A stretch of 64,000 nucleotides of DNA from Dendrolimus kikuchii (GCA_019925095.2 CM034406.1:7028888-7092887); one strand, 5' to 3'. Counted from the stretch's first letter, positions 46,086 through 56,941 are shown. A program made the numbers and translations. The notes: generated by a model not told the origin, from the sequence alone.

Positions 46086-49000
46086 CATTTAAGATGACGA
46101 TCAGTGTCAAGAAACATTGCTTGTCATGTGTAACAAGTTTTGTGTACATACCATGTACATACTTACTTTAGTTATTTTTGTCTCTACTGTCGCTACAAAT
46201 AAATTACATGAAACTTACGGAAGAAAATCAGAGAGTTGACCTCCAACAAATAATACAGGTCCTGAATATTTTTTTCCTTTAATACTCTTAGGAAATGATG
46301 CTATGTGTTTGAAGTATTTGATCAATATATCCAGATTACATGTCCAGCCTATAACACCATCGCCCTTTACATTAATGTTGTAAAGAATCGAATTCATCAT
46401 CACGTCGTCTGTAATAATAGGTTTTAATTGTTTTTTTGCTTCCCTTTTCGCTTTATATACTTTTTTTTGCGATTTAAATTTTACAGCTTTCATTGCTTCT
46501 AAGATTTTTATATATTCGTCTTTCAGCTGCGAACATGTCGATAGAGGAGAAATGTCTACAATTAATAGACCTGCTACTTTTTGAGGCTGAAAATAGTACA
46601 AATCAAAATTTTATAGGTGCGGATGGCCTAATGACGACGTTAGTCGCCTTATGTCGCTGTATATGATTATGACCATTCAAGCCAGAATAAAAAAAATGTG
46701 AGAAGTAAGTTCGCGTTTGACCACGATTACACCTATTGTCGGACAATGATGCAGTCGAATATTGAGCACGCTTGTCTAGAAAATATCTATTCACACGAGA
46801 CTTGATGATAGCCGGATTGCACTTTTTGGGAAACACCGACTCTGTTAGCGCATTCCACTCTGCCGTACGCAGTAGGAACATGGAGGCAGGTTCAGAGCGA
46901 CTTGTCATCCGAAGGTTGAATGGTGTAGAGAGAATCAGGTTAATCAGTTTAACCGCACATTCTCTGAAATGAATCCTGTAAAAACCGATAAACTGGCCAG
47001 CCGGCGTCGATTTTCTAGGCTTTGAAGCCGTGTATATTTAAATATTAATTCTTTAGCTTGTATTTCGTTTACAACATGGATGTAATTATTGTATTTATTG
47101 TGTAACAAGTGCTGGTTTAACAACTACCGACTATTGTTGTCCTTCTTGTACTCTATTCAAAGGTTGTCTGGAAGAAATCACCGTGGGCAATAAGACCTTG
47201 TATATTAATAATCTTGATTTTATGTAACATTTTTGTACAATAAAGTATATTGTATTGTAATTATTGACCGTCATTATTTAGTAGCCCTCACGATATAGTG
47301 CCGGGATGGTGTTTCTTTTTAAATTAGCGTATCATTCCATATAGGTGGTACATTGAACGGAATCCTTCTAGTCGAGGTATAGAAAATAATACCTACCTAC
47401 TATATATAAAAACATTTAATTGAAAAGACATGGGTTATTTCAAATAATAAATCAACAAAGGATTTTTTTTTTAAGTATTTTTATACAATATACTATGTAC
47501 TTTATTTTTTCTGAATATTAAGAGGAATGGAATGGTTAGAAAGTTAAAAGGGGTGAGAATACATATTTTATGACTTAGGGCGCATATTTTACCACTACTG
47601 ACTTATATAAAAATTATTATGATTTTTTTTTAAACCTCTCTAACCATGCTCCACACACCGCTGTCTATCTGTATCTGTTTAGCCTTTTGTTTTCCCTAAA
47701 TTTATTTTTCAATTTCAATATTGCATTGTGTATCGGAATATCGGGATATTAGACAAAAATGTGTATTCAATCTATTTGAATACACATATATTTCAAAATT
47801 TCATCGTTTTAGACCTAAAAGTATTTGAAAAAAAGCGAAAGACGAGGTGGGCGGTAAGACGACAGACGTACATAATATAAGCGCCAATCGCTAAAAGCTT
47901 TAAATAGTTGCTGGTTATTGATTGTTATGTTATTGCCTAAATCAGGGCTTCCCTAACTGTGTGTCGCTACGTCCTAGGGCGCCGCGGTATTATCCTAGGG
48001 GCGTCTTGAGGCGATCTAAATAGGTTGGCTGTCTGTGACGCGATCGAGTCAAGTGAGCGCCATACGCATTTTTTTCTGATAAAAATTTTAGATGCTATTT
48101 GGAGTTTTTCTGACGAATTGTTGTTAGGTTAGAACTACAACTAGTAAGTAATAGCTGTGAAGCCAGCCTTAATGTATAGCAAGAAGGCCAGGGCGTTGCA
48201 AAAATATGGTAACTTCCCAAGGGCGCCACAGTTAAAATGAGTTTGGGAAGCCCTGCCCTAAATGATTATATTTCTAAAATATGATCAAAAAGTTAATTAT
48301 AAACATTGTTTGTTAATTTTTAAATATCTAGTAGATACTATTTTTACTGCCTGAATGTTAAACAGATATAAACTGTGTAAATTGGATCAGTTGGGGTACC
48401 TAATGTAAAATTCATTAGTTATTTTGAATATTAAGTTGTATTTTAGAAATCAGTTTGTAGTAACCTCGTTTGTTTGTTATAAGAAAAATAGTTTGATTAT
48501 TGAGTAAACGGATGTCGGAGGTCAAATAACCGAAAGTTGTTAATCAAGTCGAATGGCGGTAGTGAATTCAATGAATGAATGAGTGAATCTGCCTTGAATA
48601 CCCCCTGCTCGAGCAGTAGAAGGATAGAATGCGAGTGATATTCAATGCGAATAGATGTCCAGGACATTTAATGTTTTACGGAGAGGGGAATTCTGAAAGA
48701 AGAATTGCTGCTCGGCAACGGATCGCCATTTTAGAGCTGTTTTCTGTATCCGAAATTAGTGTACTTTGTTTGATATTGTAATTCTAGTGTAATAAACTTT
48801 AATACTGTTTCGATACACGATACACGAGGAATTTTTATGGATTCCGGTCCTTATATCTTAGTATTTATTAACTTGGCTTACTATCGGTTGAATTTTGATA
48901 TTACTTCTATGGAGCTTAAGTCAAATTTTAACCTATATATAGGTCGGTAAGATATGGGAATCGGTCATTAAACTACATAAATATTCACTCCCAGACTCGA

Positions 49001-52000
49001 TACTTAAAGGACGATTAACTTAACAATGGATTAAAAGAAAGTAATTTTGGAATAGAGATTTTCGTAATAATATTAAAAAGTCTATTATTAGTAATGTAAG
49101 GTAATCATATTCGTTACCTTCAAAAAGTGATGTCACTTAAATACATAAATAGAAAAGTGAAAAGAGAAATTAAATAACAGTAACTATTTAAAGGTAACGA
49201 ACTTAAATGATACTAAGATATACCGTGTCCAACGATTTATTTTCTTTTTGACAGGTCGGTCATTGATCAATTCGTGATGCCATAAAGCATTACCAATTCT
49301 ATTTCATATCAAAATCGAGTTTCTTTGTCAATACATTTTAATCAATTTAGTGCACCCTTAGCATTTGCTAACAATACTGTGTTGCGTAATAAATAAGTAT
49401 GTATACCTAAGTATTGCCATAAATATTGTAACAAAGCATTTTGTTTGCTATTGCAAATAACATTTATAAGTTTTACAGTGTGTTAATTTAATACATAAAT
49501 ATAAAACAATTTAAAATATAAAAATCTTATTCTAATTGGTCTCAATTGGCTGCAATACAGTCCTTTAAACGTTGAGGCCAGTTATCAATAGAAGCACGCA
49601 CTCTTTCCATGGGAAAATTCTTCACTGCCAATCGTATGGATTGTTTTAGGGACTCCAAATTATCATGGCGTTTAGAGCAAGCCGTACTCTCAAAAACTGA
49701 CCATAAATCATAATCCAGCGGATTAAGATCGGGACTAGACGACGGCCAGTCTTCAGCTCTGATGAAGTCCGAAACGTTCGTTTCCAACTAAGACTGCGTA
49801 GACCGAGCTTTATGACCCGGCGCCGAGTCCTGCTGGCAGGACCATTCTTGGTTATTTAACATGGTGTTGTTAAGGGGTTTAACTACCTTCTCAAGAATGG
49901 TATTTTGATACACTTGTGCCGATGTTTTGATACCTTTTTCACAAATATATGGCTCAGTCACTCCTTCATAGCTAACACCCCACCAAACCATCACTGAAGA
50001 CGGATAATGCCCACGTTGCACTCTATCGACTAATTGAGAAGGTTCCTTAGAGCTTTCAGCATAAATATGGTCATTTTGTTTGTTAAAATGTTGCTCAATT
50101 GTAAAAAAATTCTCATCCGTAAACAATTTTTTTCTGTGACCTCCCTTTGCGTACCGCTTCAGTAGTTGTTTCGATTTTACCACCCTATTCTTTTTAAATT
50201 CTAAGTTAAGAAATGACCAGTGCGTCTCTTATAGGCTGCAAATCCTAAGTCATCTTTTAAAATACGCGACACGGTTCTAGGTGATATCTTCATCTCCCGA
50301 GATAAAATCTTTTGCTTTCGGACAGGATTTCTTCGAATTCTTTCCCTTACTGCTATGACCACCTTTTTCGTACGAACACTACATTAGACGGCCAGATCTT
50401 TTTCTGTCATAAACAGAGGAGGTCTCTGTTTACCTATTAATAGCCCGGTACACAAACATTTGACTAATACCAAGCGTATAGAGATTTTTAAAAATTGCAT
50501 TTGGCTCCATACCTACTTTGTGTAACGCAATCACAGCGATTCGGTTCTCTTTATCGCCCCACTCCTTTTTAATGTCGCAAAATGTTGTACAATGTATTGG
50601 CGCCAAAATGAGTAAACACAATGAACAATCATATAAAAATGACAGATTCCAAATTCAAATGTAATATTTTGTTTCTTTTAAATTGTAACAGTATTTATGG
50701 CCAGACTAAGTATATACTTAAATTGACTTTTTGAATCTAAATAAATACCGTGTTTCTTTTAATTAAAATATTTTCAGGTAAGCCTGTAGATGTTTGATAC
50801 ACGTTTAAGTAGCGGGGTGGTAGAGTGGGGAAGAAGACTGAAGCTAACCTAACCTAACCTAAATTACTGTTCTAGTCACTGGTCGCGACCTTTGACAACC
50901 CATTACAATAACATTAGTGAAAAATTCTATAATATATATAAGTATATTATAAATTAAAATTCGTGTGCCGCATATCTGAGTAGCAGCCCATTTTAATGTC
51001 AAGACGATTAATTACGCTTAAAATTAGATATGATGACGAAAGTTTATAGTTTATAATAATAATAACCCGCAGGGGGGCTTTGTGGTGAAGCCTTAGTTGA
51101 GTAGCGACACCCCTGACCTGATTCCCAGGGCCAAAGCAAGGCCCCCCCTCCTTCGTACTTGCCTTAGCCAGCCGGCAGGAAGTGGAGATCGCTCGAACTA
51201 AGACTCAAGCTCCAGAGGTGTAAGTGATAAATGGTATAACGTCGGAAGTAGCTTCAGTGAACCTGCAGCCCACCTCTCTACACCCCTTAGCCACTCACAT
51301 CCATGTTGGCCTTGTCTTATATGGAATTTTTTGGGGCCCATGCGAGTGGCGAGTCACCGTCCACTCATTTTTCAGTGTTCCCCGAACATTGCGACGGTTA
51401 GACGCCACAGTCCCCATATTCCCAGACCCATAGTACCACTAGCAGTTCACCCCAATAGCCCGGCAGCTTTTATTCTCATTCCCTACAATAATCCTACACT
51501 TACCGGGCCTTGTCCTTGGGTGCATTTTTATATAGTGTAGACAAGGACAATTGCCGGTCAGTGTCACGCCACATTTGGCGCCACACATGGCCTTCTCATG
51601 GCTCCACGTAAGCCCTCCAAAAGTCCGGGCTAATTTTACAGCCGTGGTCTGCAGAGACATACATGTTATAATAATAACTTAATTTCAGAAACACAAGTCA
51701 TTTCCACATAAACACATTTACGTTAAAAATTAAGTCATTAAAAACTAATTACTAGAGTATTTCACCCCGTTTATTTATTTAAAGATCCGAATCAATCCCA
51801 GTATCAAAAGAACATAAATCGTGTTATAGATTTAGCCAGCCGCCGGGCCGTGAGTCAGGTACAAAACAAACAAACTCGCTTTATTAATTAGGTGTGGAGT
51901 TGCACCCATTTATGTAGCAGCGGCGAGTCCCATATATCTGCAAAAAACTCTTTATGCATTAAATAACTTACAAAACGGTACTGTTAGGACTTACGTCGCT

Positions 52001-53585
52001 TGGAACAATGAAGTAGGTATTATAATTACGTCAAGTGAAATTTATTGTCAAAAGTGCAAGGTGATGGGCGTGCAAACGTCAAAAAGAAAATAAATCGTTG
52101 GACACTGTATTAGTATTATGAAATCGTTAGGGTGCCCTATAAATAATATACGGGAGGTGAATTTAATAGTAAATTGAGCTTAGGGATATATTATACTTAC
52201 AACTTATTTATTACGACTAAAACTGTTTTTGAACTCCGGATTCTAATTACGATAAATGACAATGAAGCACAGTGCTATCACTTGTTTTTACTTTATGGCT
52301 TGGGAAACAAAACATAGAGATGTCATTATGATAAACATTAACGAATCGATATGTCAATAATATCAATAATGTTTGGTTCTTCTTCTTTGTTCAATAATGG
52401 CTTGGCACGGTTTAATGTTTGGTTAGATGGCTATTTTTGACTATTTCGTGGTTTATTTTTTATAACTACAAAAAATCTGTTTATATCTCAAAAACTATAT
52501 CAGAACAGATATACAGGACGGAAACTTTCAGCGGTGTAATAAGGGGAAGTACCTTAACCTTGTAGCTACAAGAAAATGGTCTTAGGAGACTATCAAAAAT
52601 TTTCCATAAATTATTGATTCACAGATTTTTCAAAGTGTACAGTTACATTTTGTACGAAACAAATTTTTTTTATGTCGATCATTCTGTTTTTAATACTGAT
52701 CAAATACTTATATCCGACCAACCGTCGTTGGAGTACTAACAGTCAGAAATCGCAAAAATGTTTTCCCATACATCTTTTAAGTCCAACTTACCTTTTTTGT
52801 TAATCAAATCCTTTTGTCGACTGAATAAAGAAATTAGATTGAAAAAATTCCCATTGACCTTTTCTGAAGCGACAAACTAACAAGATTGGTTTTTCTTTGG
52901 AAATAAAATAATAACGACTTTGAAACTGGTTCCTTTTTCCCAATAAATGTTTGTGAAATGCTTATTTTCTTGCCAACTGTACTTTTTTTTTTTAATCCGT
53001 GATTGATAATAATATTTCACGAAAAACTATGGATAGCCTCCTAAGACCATTTTCCTGTTGGTACTGCACTGGACTGAAAGTTTCCACTCTGTATAATGAC
53101 ACCCTACTTAAAATTCACCTCCGTATATCTATAATTTTACTAATTGTTTGAAATAAATTTATAAAAGTTGTCACCGCTATTAGAGAGACACACATGGCTG
53201 CTCTTCCGCCCATATCATGCCCGACTAGACTAGCTCTTTTTGTACCAAGCCTTCGAAACAATTGTAGTATATCTGCAGCCATATCTTCATATTTGTGGGA
53301 GTTCACATGTGGACTACCGCCATGGTTTCTCAAGTCAACAGTGATTACCGTTCTTCTAGTCATATTTCCAATGGTTTTGGCGATGCTTTTCCAATTACGT
53401 TTTCCACTCAAGAGTCCGTGTAATATAAAGACAGGAGGCTCTTCTGGGTCCATGCTTCCTTCTCGTATGATTTTATGTGATAAGCTGACTGCGAATCGCG
53501 GTAAAAGCATCAATAATGATTTTGGTAGCGCCGACCTGTTTAGCGGTGAATATTGGCGTGTGATAAAGTAAAAAAGAAATTGCAT
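42641..53585 (-). CDS. ABHD11-like alpha/beta-hydrolase, paralogue 3, nucleophile Ser replaced by Asp
   Basis: Exons: 53585-53175, 46586-46219, 42782-42641; 306 aa. The exon plan and phases are identical to the two other paralogues. Motifs: VFILHGLLSGKRNW near residues 52-65, VDLRNHGGS near 83-91, D148 in VDISP and H284 in TGHNLQ. The nucleophile elbow reads GHDMGG: codon GAT at residue 124 where paralogues 1 and 2 have Ser. Ser-to-Asp needs at least two base changes, so a single sequencing error is unlikely. All three exons are open, so this is probably not a simple pseudogene; it may be a non-catalytic paralogue or use an Asp nucleophile. AATAAA at 42616-42621 lies about 20 nt past the stop. 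Both introns are full of mobile DNA. An internal Met at residue 26 is an alternative start. Confidence 0.87.
42830..43870. other. Intron 2 of ABHD11-like 3, left part
   Basis: 42849-42966 is an unclassified repeat related to 31960-32050. The rest is AT-rich with no readable protein. Confidence 0.4.
43875..45430 (+). mobile_element. R1-clade-like LINE, decayed
   Basis: Reverse-transcriptase blocks in order: LKKDPGEDGITSDICAYAV, SYRPIGLLPVI (then TGA at 44185), SSQQYDFLPQRSTEDSLYDL, LVSLDIEGAFDSAWWP, GCVQGSIGGPILWDLLLDP, catalytic TYADDVVLVYDG (near 44620), then LKFAPHKTCAMVLTRRL and later pieces in shifted frames to about 45430. Lies within intron 2 of ABHD11-like 3. Confidence 0.85.
45785..46085 (-). 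mobile_element. Helitron-like non-autonomous element with (AT)n
   Basis: Opens with CTAGCGGTCCCGGTAGACGT, shared with 58685 and (inverted) with 54642. Ends near the (AT)n run at 46042-46081. Orientation assumes CTAG is the 3' end. Confidence 0.45.
46640..46990 (-). mobile_element. LINE ORF2 C-terminal fragment
   Basis: Minus strand reads RMTSRSEPASMFLLRTAEWN, LTESVFPKKCNPAIIKSRVN then RYFLDKRAQYS, the same type as 31155-31300. In intron 1 of ABHD11-like 3. Confidence 0.6.
47000..47942. other. AT-rich intron sequence
   Basis: Nothing recognised apart from a local inverted AAATGTGTATTCAA / TTGAATACACAT near 47757-47790. Confidence 0.5.
47943..48255. mobile_element. hAT-like MITE with 8-bp target duplication
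   Basis: Ends CAGGGCTTCCCTAAC and the complement of GTTTGGGAAGCCCTG; flanks GCCTAAAT (47935-47942) and CCCTAAAT (48256-48263) match at 7 of 8. 313 bp without transposase. Confidence 0.75.
48840..48970. mobile_element. Foldback MITE family, copy 4
   Basis: ATTCCGGTCCTTATATCTTA left; GGTAAGATATGGGAATCGGT right. Confidence 0.6.
49406..50710 (-). mobile_element. maT-type mariner, copy 2 (decayed)
   Basis: Ends CCTAAGTATTGCCATAAATA and the complement of TTTATGGCCAGACTAAG, with TA on each side. The minus-strand transposase is in three open pieces (50621-50430, 50183-49788, 49787-49542) with a TAG where copy alignment expects W in STQSW. Blocks: FVYRAINR, LLKRYAKGGHRKKLFTD, WSCQQDSAPGHKARST, DWPSSSPDLNPLDYDLWS. 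The D-to-D spacing of 37 residues supports maT (DD37D). Confidence 0.85.
50844..50862. repeat. Telomere-like CCTAA array
   Basis: CTAA plus three CCTAA units, preceded by TAGCGGGGTGGTAGAGTGGG as in the repeat near 8505-8525. Confidence 0.75.
51064..51680. mobile_element. GC-rich retroelement-like stretch
   Basis: Starts CCGCAGGGGGGCTTTGTGGT. Strong base-composition contrast with its flanks. No domain recognised; probably LINE untranslated sequence nested in the composite element. Confidence 0.4.
52147..53125. mobile_element. Non-autonomous TIR element beside ABHD11-like 3 exon 1
   Basis: ATACGGGAGGTGAATTTAA at the left and the complement of TTAAAATTCACCTCCGTAT at the right, with TA-type flanks. 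Subterminal inverted blocks also match (GGAAACTTTCAG; AAAATGGTCTTAGGAG with one or two differences). No transposase. Its right end lies about 50 bp from the exon 1 donor. Confidence 0.6.
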
Positions 53586-55647
53586 CCCAGTCTATAAATT
53601 TTAGATATAAATCGAATTTCTAGTATTTTTAGGTTATCATGAAGTCAAAGCAATTTTATCTATGAAAATGTAATCAAATTTGACAATAACTTATTGTTTG
53701 ATCTTTTATCATTATACTTCTATAGGTTTTATCTATGGTTTGATCGCAGAGAGTTCTGCACAATTCAATGTAGGGTTATATGTACTCTATGATGTCGATT
53801 TAATTGTTCCTGTTTCTTCTTCATTTCTTAGTTCGTGAATCCAGTCAGTAAATATTCATATTGTAGATATTCAACTTGAAAAACATTCTTGGAAATTTTG
53901 CAACCGGAAAGACACGAAGCAAGAACTGTTGAACAATAACCCTAACCCACACTCAGTACGCAGTTTCATGTGATTCTCTAACAGAAAGACAGACAAAAAT
54001 TCTAAAAGCATTTTCGTAATGTGCTGGTCTAAATGAATCCCCAGAGTTTATTCGCATTTTTAAAGACATTGTACAAACTACCCTACTACTACCTACTACC
54101 CTCCACAGATTTATTATACTGTAAATTATCAGGGTTAAGTAGCTATTTTAGAACAAACAGAACATAACAAGTGAAATAGGCTATACATATATTATTTACA
54201 TCGTAAAAAAACGTCGCATTCTACATCTGTGGGTGTGTACTCTGTATGTCCGCTAACTCCTCCTAAATCACGTAACGGTTTTTAAGCGGTTTTCCCCATC
54301 ATATTATAAAGAAGAAAGATTTGTATTTTTGTAACGAATACACTCGAACACTACTGGACCGATTTCAAAAATTCTTTCACCATTCTAATGCTACCTTATC
54401 CCTGATTAATAAAGGATATAAAAATTAGTGATCCTAACTAAAACTTCAATAATGTAACCCATGAATATAAACAAAATACTTGGCGCTGGAATTGGGTTCT
54501 ACGATTTTTATGAAATTTTATGTGTGTTTGAGTGGGTTTCGGGGTGGTTTAGATTCACCACTAGACCGGGTTGGTGGCGCTGGAATCGAGTTTTACATTT
54601 ATATATATTTTTAGGGTAGAACAACGTCTGCGGAGACCGCTAGGTATAGATAATTTTTCAAGAAAGTATATATACATGTATATATACATATGCCCACGCT
54701 TGACAGGTAATGTAGATTAGAATTAGTTTGCCAGTATTTAAATTATTGCCAGCAGGCAAACGGATTTTTTAGTATGAAAATACATGAATTCCGAAGATTC
54801 CTGTAAGCCCGGGATAAATAATGTTACTAAATGCATACATAAGTACACCTGTTCTACTAATGATATCTAATACCTAAATTCTAAATATAGAAACCGTCAC
54901 ATTATTTAAGGAGTTCCTATTAATTACCACGTTGTTTCAAAGTTAGGAAATCCCAGGAAATATAATAGGTCCTGGATCATATTGTTTTAGTATCAATCCG
55001 AATCCGATCGATTATCTTTTAAGTATAACACCCACTTTAAAACACTCCTGGGAATATTTTCGCGAGATTCCCGGAACACAAAGTACCACAGCATTAAAAA
55101 AATCTAAGCTATCGTTTTAGTAAGAACTGTGTCGAAATAATCTAATTTTTATGCACCCCAACAACTACAAACTGTTCCCGGGAAAATGCACGCGGGATTT
55201 CCGGGATAAAAATATCACACATTTTATTACATAAAATTTGCTAACGATCAGTGGAAAAATGGTTTTTAATGCGATTTTTTAATCAGGCAGAAAAATTCTC
55301 GCGTGAATCCCAGGATAAAGAGTAGCACGGATTTAAGTCTAAGAATTGCTGTCGATCAGCGAAAACCGCATCGAAATCGGCCCAGTAGTTTTTACGTGAA
55401 TCCCGAACAAACAAACCGATAAACGGACAAGAAATCTAAAAAAATTGCATCGAGTTCTCTGTTGTTTATATAGTGTATTGGGATCAAATTCATCAAATTT
55501 ATAATCATGAAATTTGGCCCAGCCGTTTAGGAGAAGTTCAGTCACATACACACGTACAGAAGAATTATATATATAAAGATGTACCAATAATAATAATACT
55601 ACATTTTCTATGAACATCGAGCACACCTTTGGCAGGCTAGGCTATAT
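53586..55647. other. Repeat-rich spacer upstream of ABHD11-like 3
   Basis: 54340-54650 is a Helitron-like element ending CCGCTAGG. 54700-55600 is a longer Helitron-like repeat. 53590-54330 shows nothing clear, including no TATA/initiator pair I could fix for ABHD11-like 3. Confidence 0.45.
54700..55600. mobile_element. Helitron-like repeat with internal sub-repeats
   Basis: Homologous to 24100-24720. Contains three imperfect copies of a GGGAAAATTCCCGCGGGATT-like block at about 55045, 55180 and 55300, then the common GAAAACCGCATCGAAATCGG and CCCAGTAGTTTTTACGTGAA stretches. Confidence 0.5.
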
Positions 55648-55740
55648 TATGGTTGATTCCTACATCTTACTATTCATTGATTTCCTTTACCATAGGTACA
55701 AATTTGACATTATTTGTACTATGTTCATATTTACTTTGAT
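55648..55740. mobile_element. Foldback MITE family, copy 5 (half)
   Basis: Only the left half (GGTTGATTCCTACATCTTAC) and middle remain. Confidence 0.5.
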
Positions 55741-55921
55741 TGTTTAAAAAATATATTTCAGAAGTGATAATATCGATCGCATATTCTACCAACAATATTG
55801 TTCCCAACCTGTCACACCTGTCACTGGGGAACTCATTTAATACCATAGATTATAATTAACCTAAGCACAATATTATTATAAATTACAAATAAAACTAATA
55901 TACACTAAAAAGTAGTACAAC

Positions 55922-56085
55922 TACAATCGGTCCAGCCCTTCCAGAACGCTGTCGCTGGGCAGTGCGTGTAGGAAGGAGGCTGGCATCATTACCTCGCTGA
56001 ATACATTACACTGATCCTTTGAGCGAGGTAAGCTCCAGGCTTCCGGTCGCCTGTGGCTTCGACCAGCCGCTTTTTAATATTTTTG
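55922..56085 (-). mobile_element. LINE C-terminal module fragment, copy 2
   Basis: Minus strand reads RLVEATGDRKPGAYLAQRIS, then after a frameshift MPASFLHALPSDSVLEGLDRL split by one small shift and a stop. Related to 34150 and 62880. Confidence 0.5.
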
Positions 56086-56139
56086 TTTGTGTGAAATTTA
56101 TGTTTGAATTTTTAACCAATAGTACTACTGGATTTTTTT

Positions 56140-56565
56140 GAACGTCGAGCCGTTCGCATTGTCGATGATCCCATACTCACAGACAGTTTAGATACGCTTG
56201 ACCTTCGGAGAGATTTCGCGTCTGAGCGTATTCTACGGACTGCACCATGGGGAGTGTTCCGAGGAACTGTTCAGAATGGTGCCCTCGTCTTCGTTCTTCA
56301 TCCGTATTTCCTTGAGCTACTTCGCTCATGTACGCAACGTTTCTCAGGTATGTTTCTCTTACGTGCCGTGGGGATTTGGAATGGGCTCCCAGCTGAGGTT
56401 TTCCCAAAGCGCTACGATATTATGAAGTTTTTTAAAAAGGGTGTCATAAAATTTGTCTCAGGCCGACAGGCGTTGGTGACATCTCTGGTGTCGCAAACGT
56501 ATATAGGCGACGTAACTACTTTCCATCAGGTGGGCCGTCAGCCTGTCTGCTGTAATTTAGCTATT
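56140..56565 (+). mobile_element. Jockey-like LINE 3' end with the shared tail
   Basis: RAVRIVDDPILTDSLDTLDL, FYGLHHGECSEELFRMVPSS, LLRAVGIWNGLPAEVFPKRY and DIMKFFKKGV in shifting frames, then the tail TATAGGCGACGTAACTACTT and GGTGGGCCGTCAGCCTGTCT, which matches the tail of the SINE family in this window. Confidence 0.7.
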
Positions 56566-56895
56566 AAAAAACTAACGGTTGTAAGACATAGCAATCGGCA
56601 ATATTGTTCACTAGTTTACTTGCATTTGAGATTTACGCTCCCAATATTATTCAGAGTTCATTCACCATTAGTTAATTACGCATATGTCCTACACATATAT
56701 CGTACAAGCGCATTTAAATTAATTCTATTCCGTTAAATATCTTATCCATACAATATAGCTTAGGCACGAAGCGCACCGAGAACGCCAAGCAATCTTATAC
56801 TTGACTTACTTGGAGCAATACGTCTCGCAGGTATTGTGTACCAATATTGTTAATTGTTTTTGATCGATATAAAAGAAAACACAAGTGTGTACAAC

Positions 56896-56941
56896 TATAA
56901 ATATCGGAGAAGCGTTTCGAAATCAGTGTCTGATTGAATTG
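56896..56941 (+). promoter_or_regulatory. Candidate ELOVL core promoter and short first exon
   Basis: TATAAATA (56896-56903) is followed 29 nt later by the arthropod initiator TCAGT (56923-56927). A GTATGT donor-like site follows at 56942, which would leave a 17-nt first exon. It is on the same strand as the elongase and 2.4 kb upstream of its first coding exon. The linkage is an inference from spacing. Confidence 0.35.

Larger units (their letters stand above)
49223..52107. mobile_element. Composite TIR element holding a mariner
   Basis: A 28-nt exact inverted repeat begins at 49225 and ends at 52105, with TA at each outer edge (49221-49222, 52108-52109). Inside are a maT mariner, a CCTAA-bearing repeat and a GC-rich stretch. 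No transposase of its own is seen. Confidence 0.65.

Noticed and set aside
42641..53585. Calling paralogue 3 an epoxide hydrolase because of GHDMGG
   Set aside because: Intron phases, length and the HGLL, VDISP and RNHG blocks all place it with the ABHD11-like neighbours; only the nucleophile is changed.
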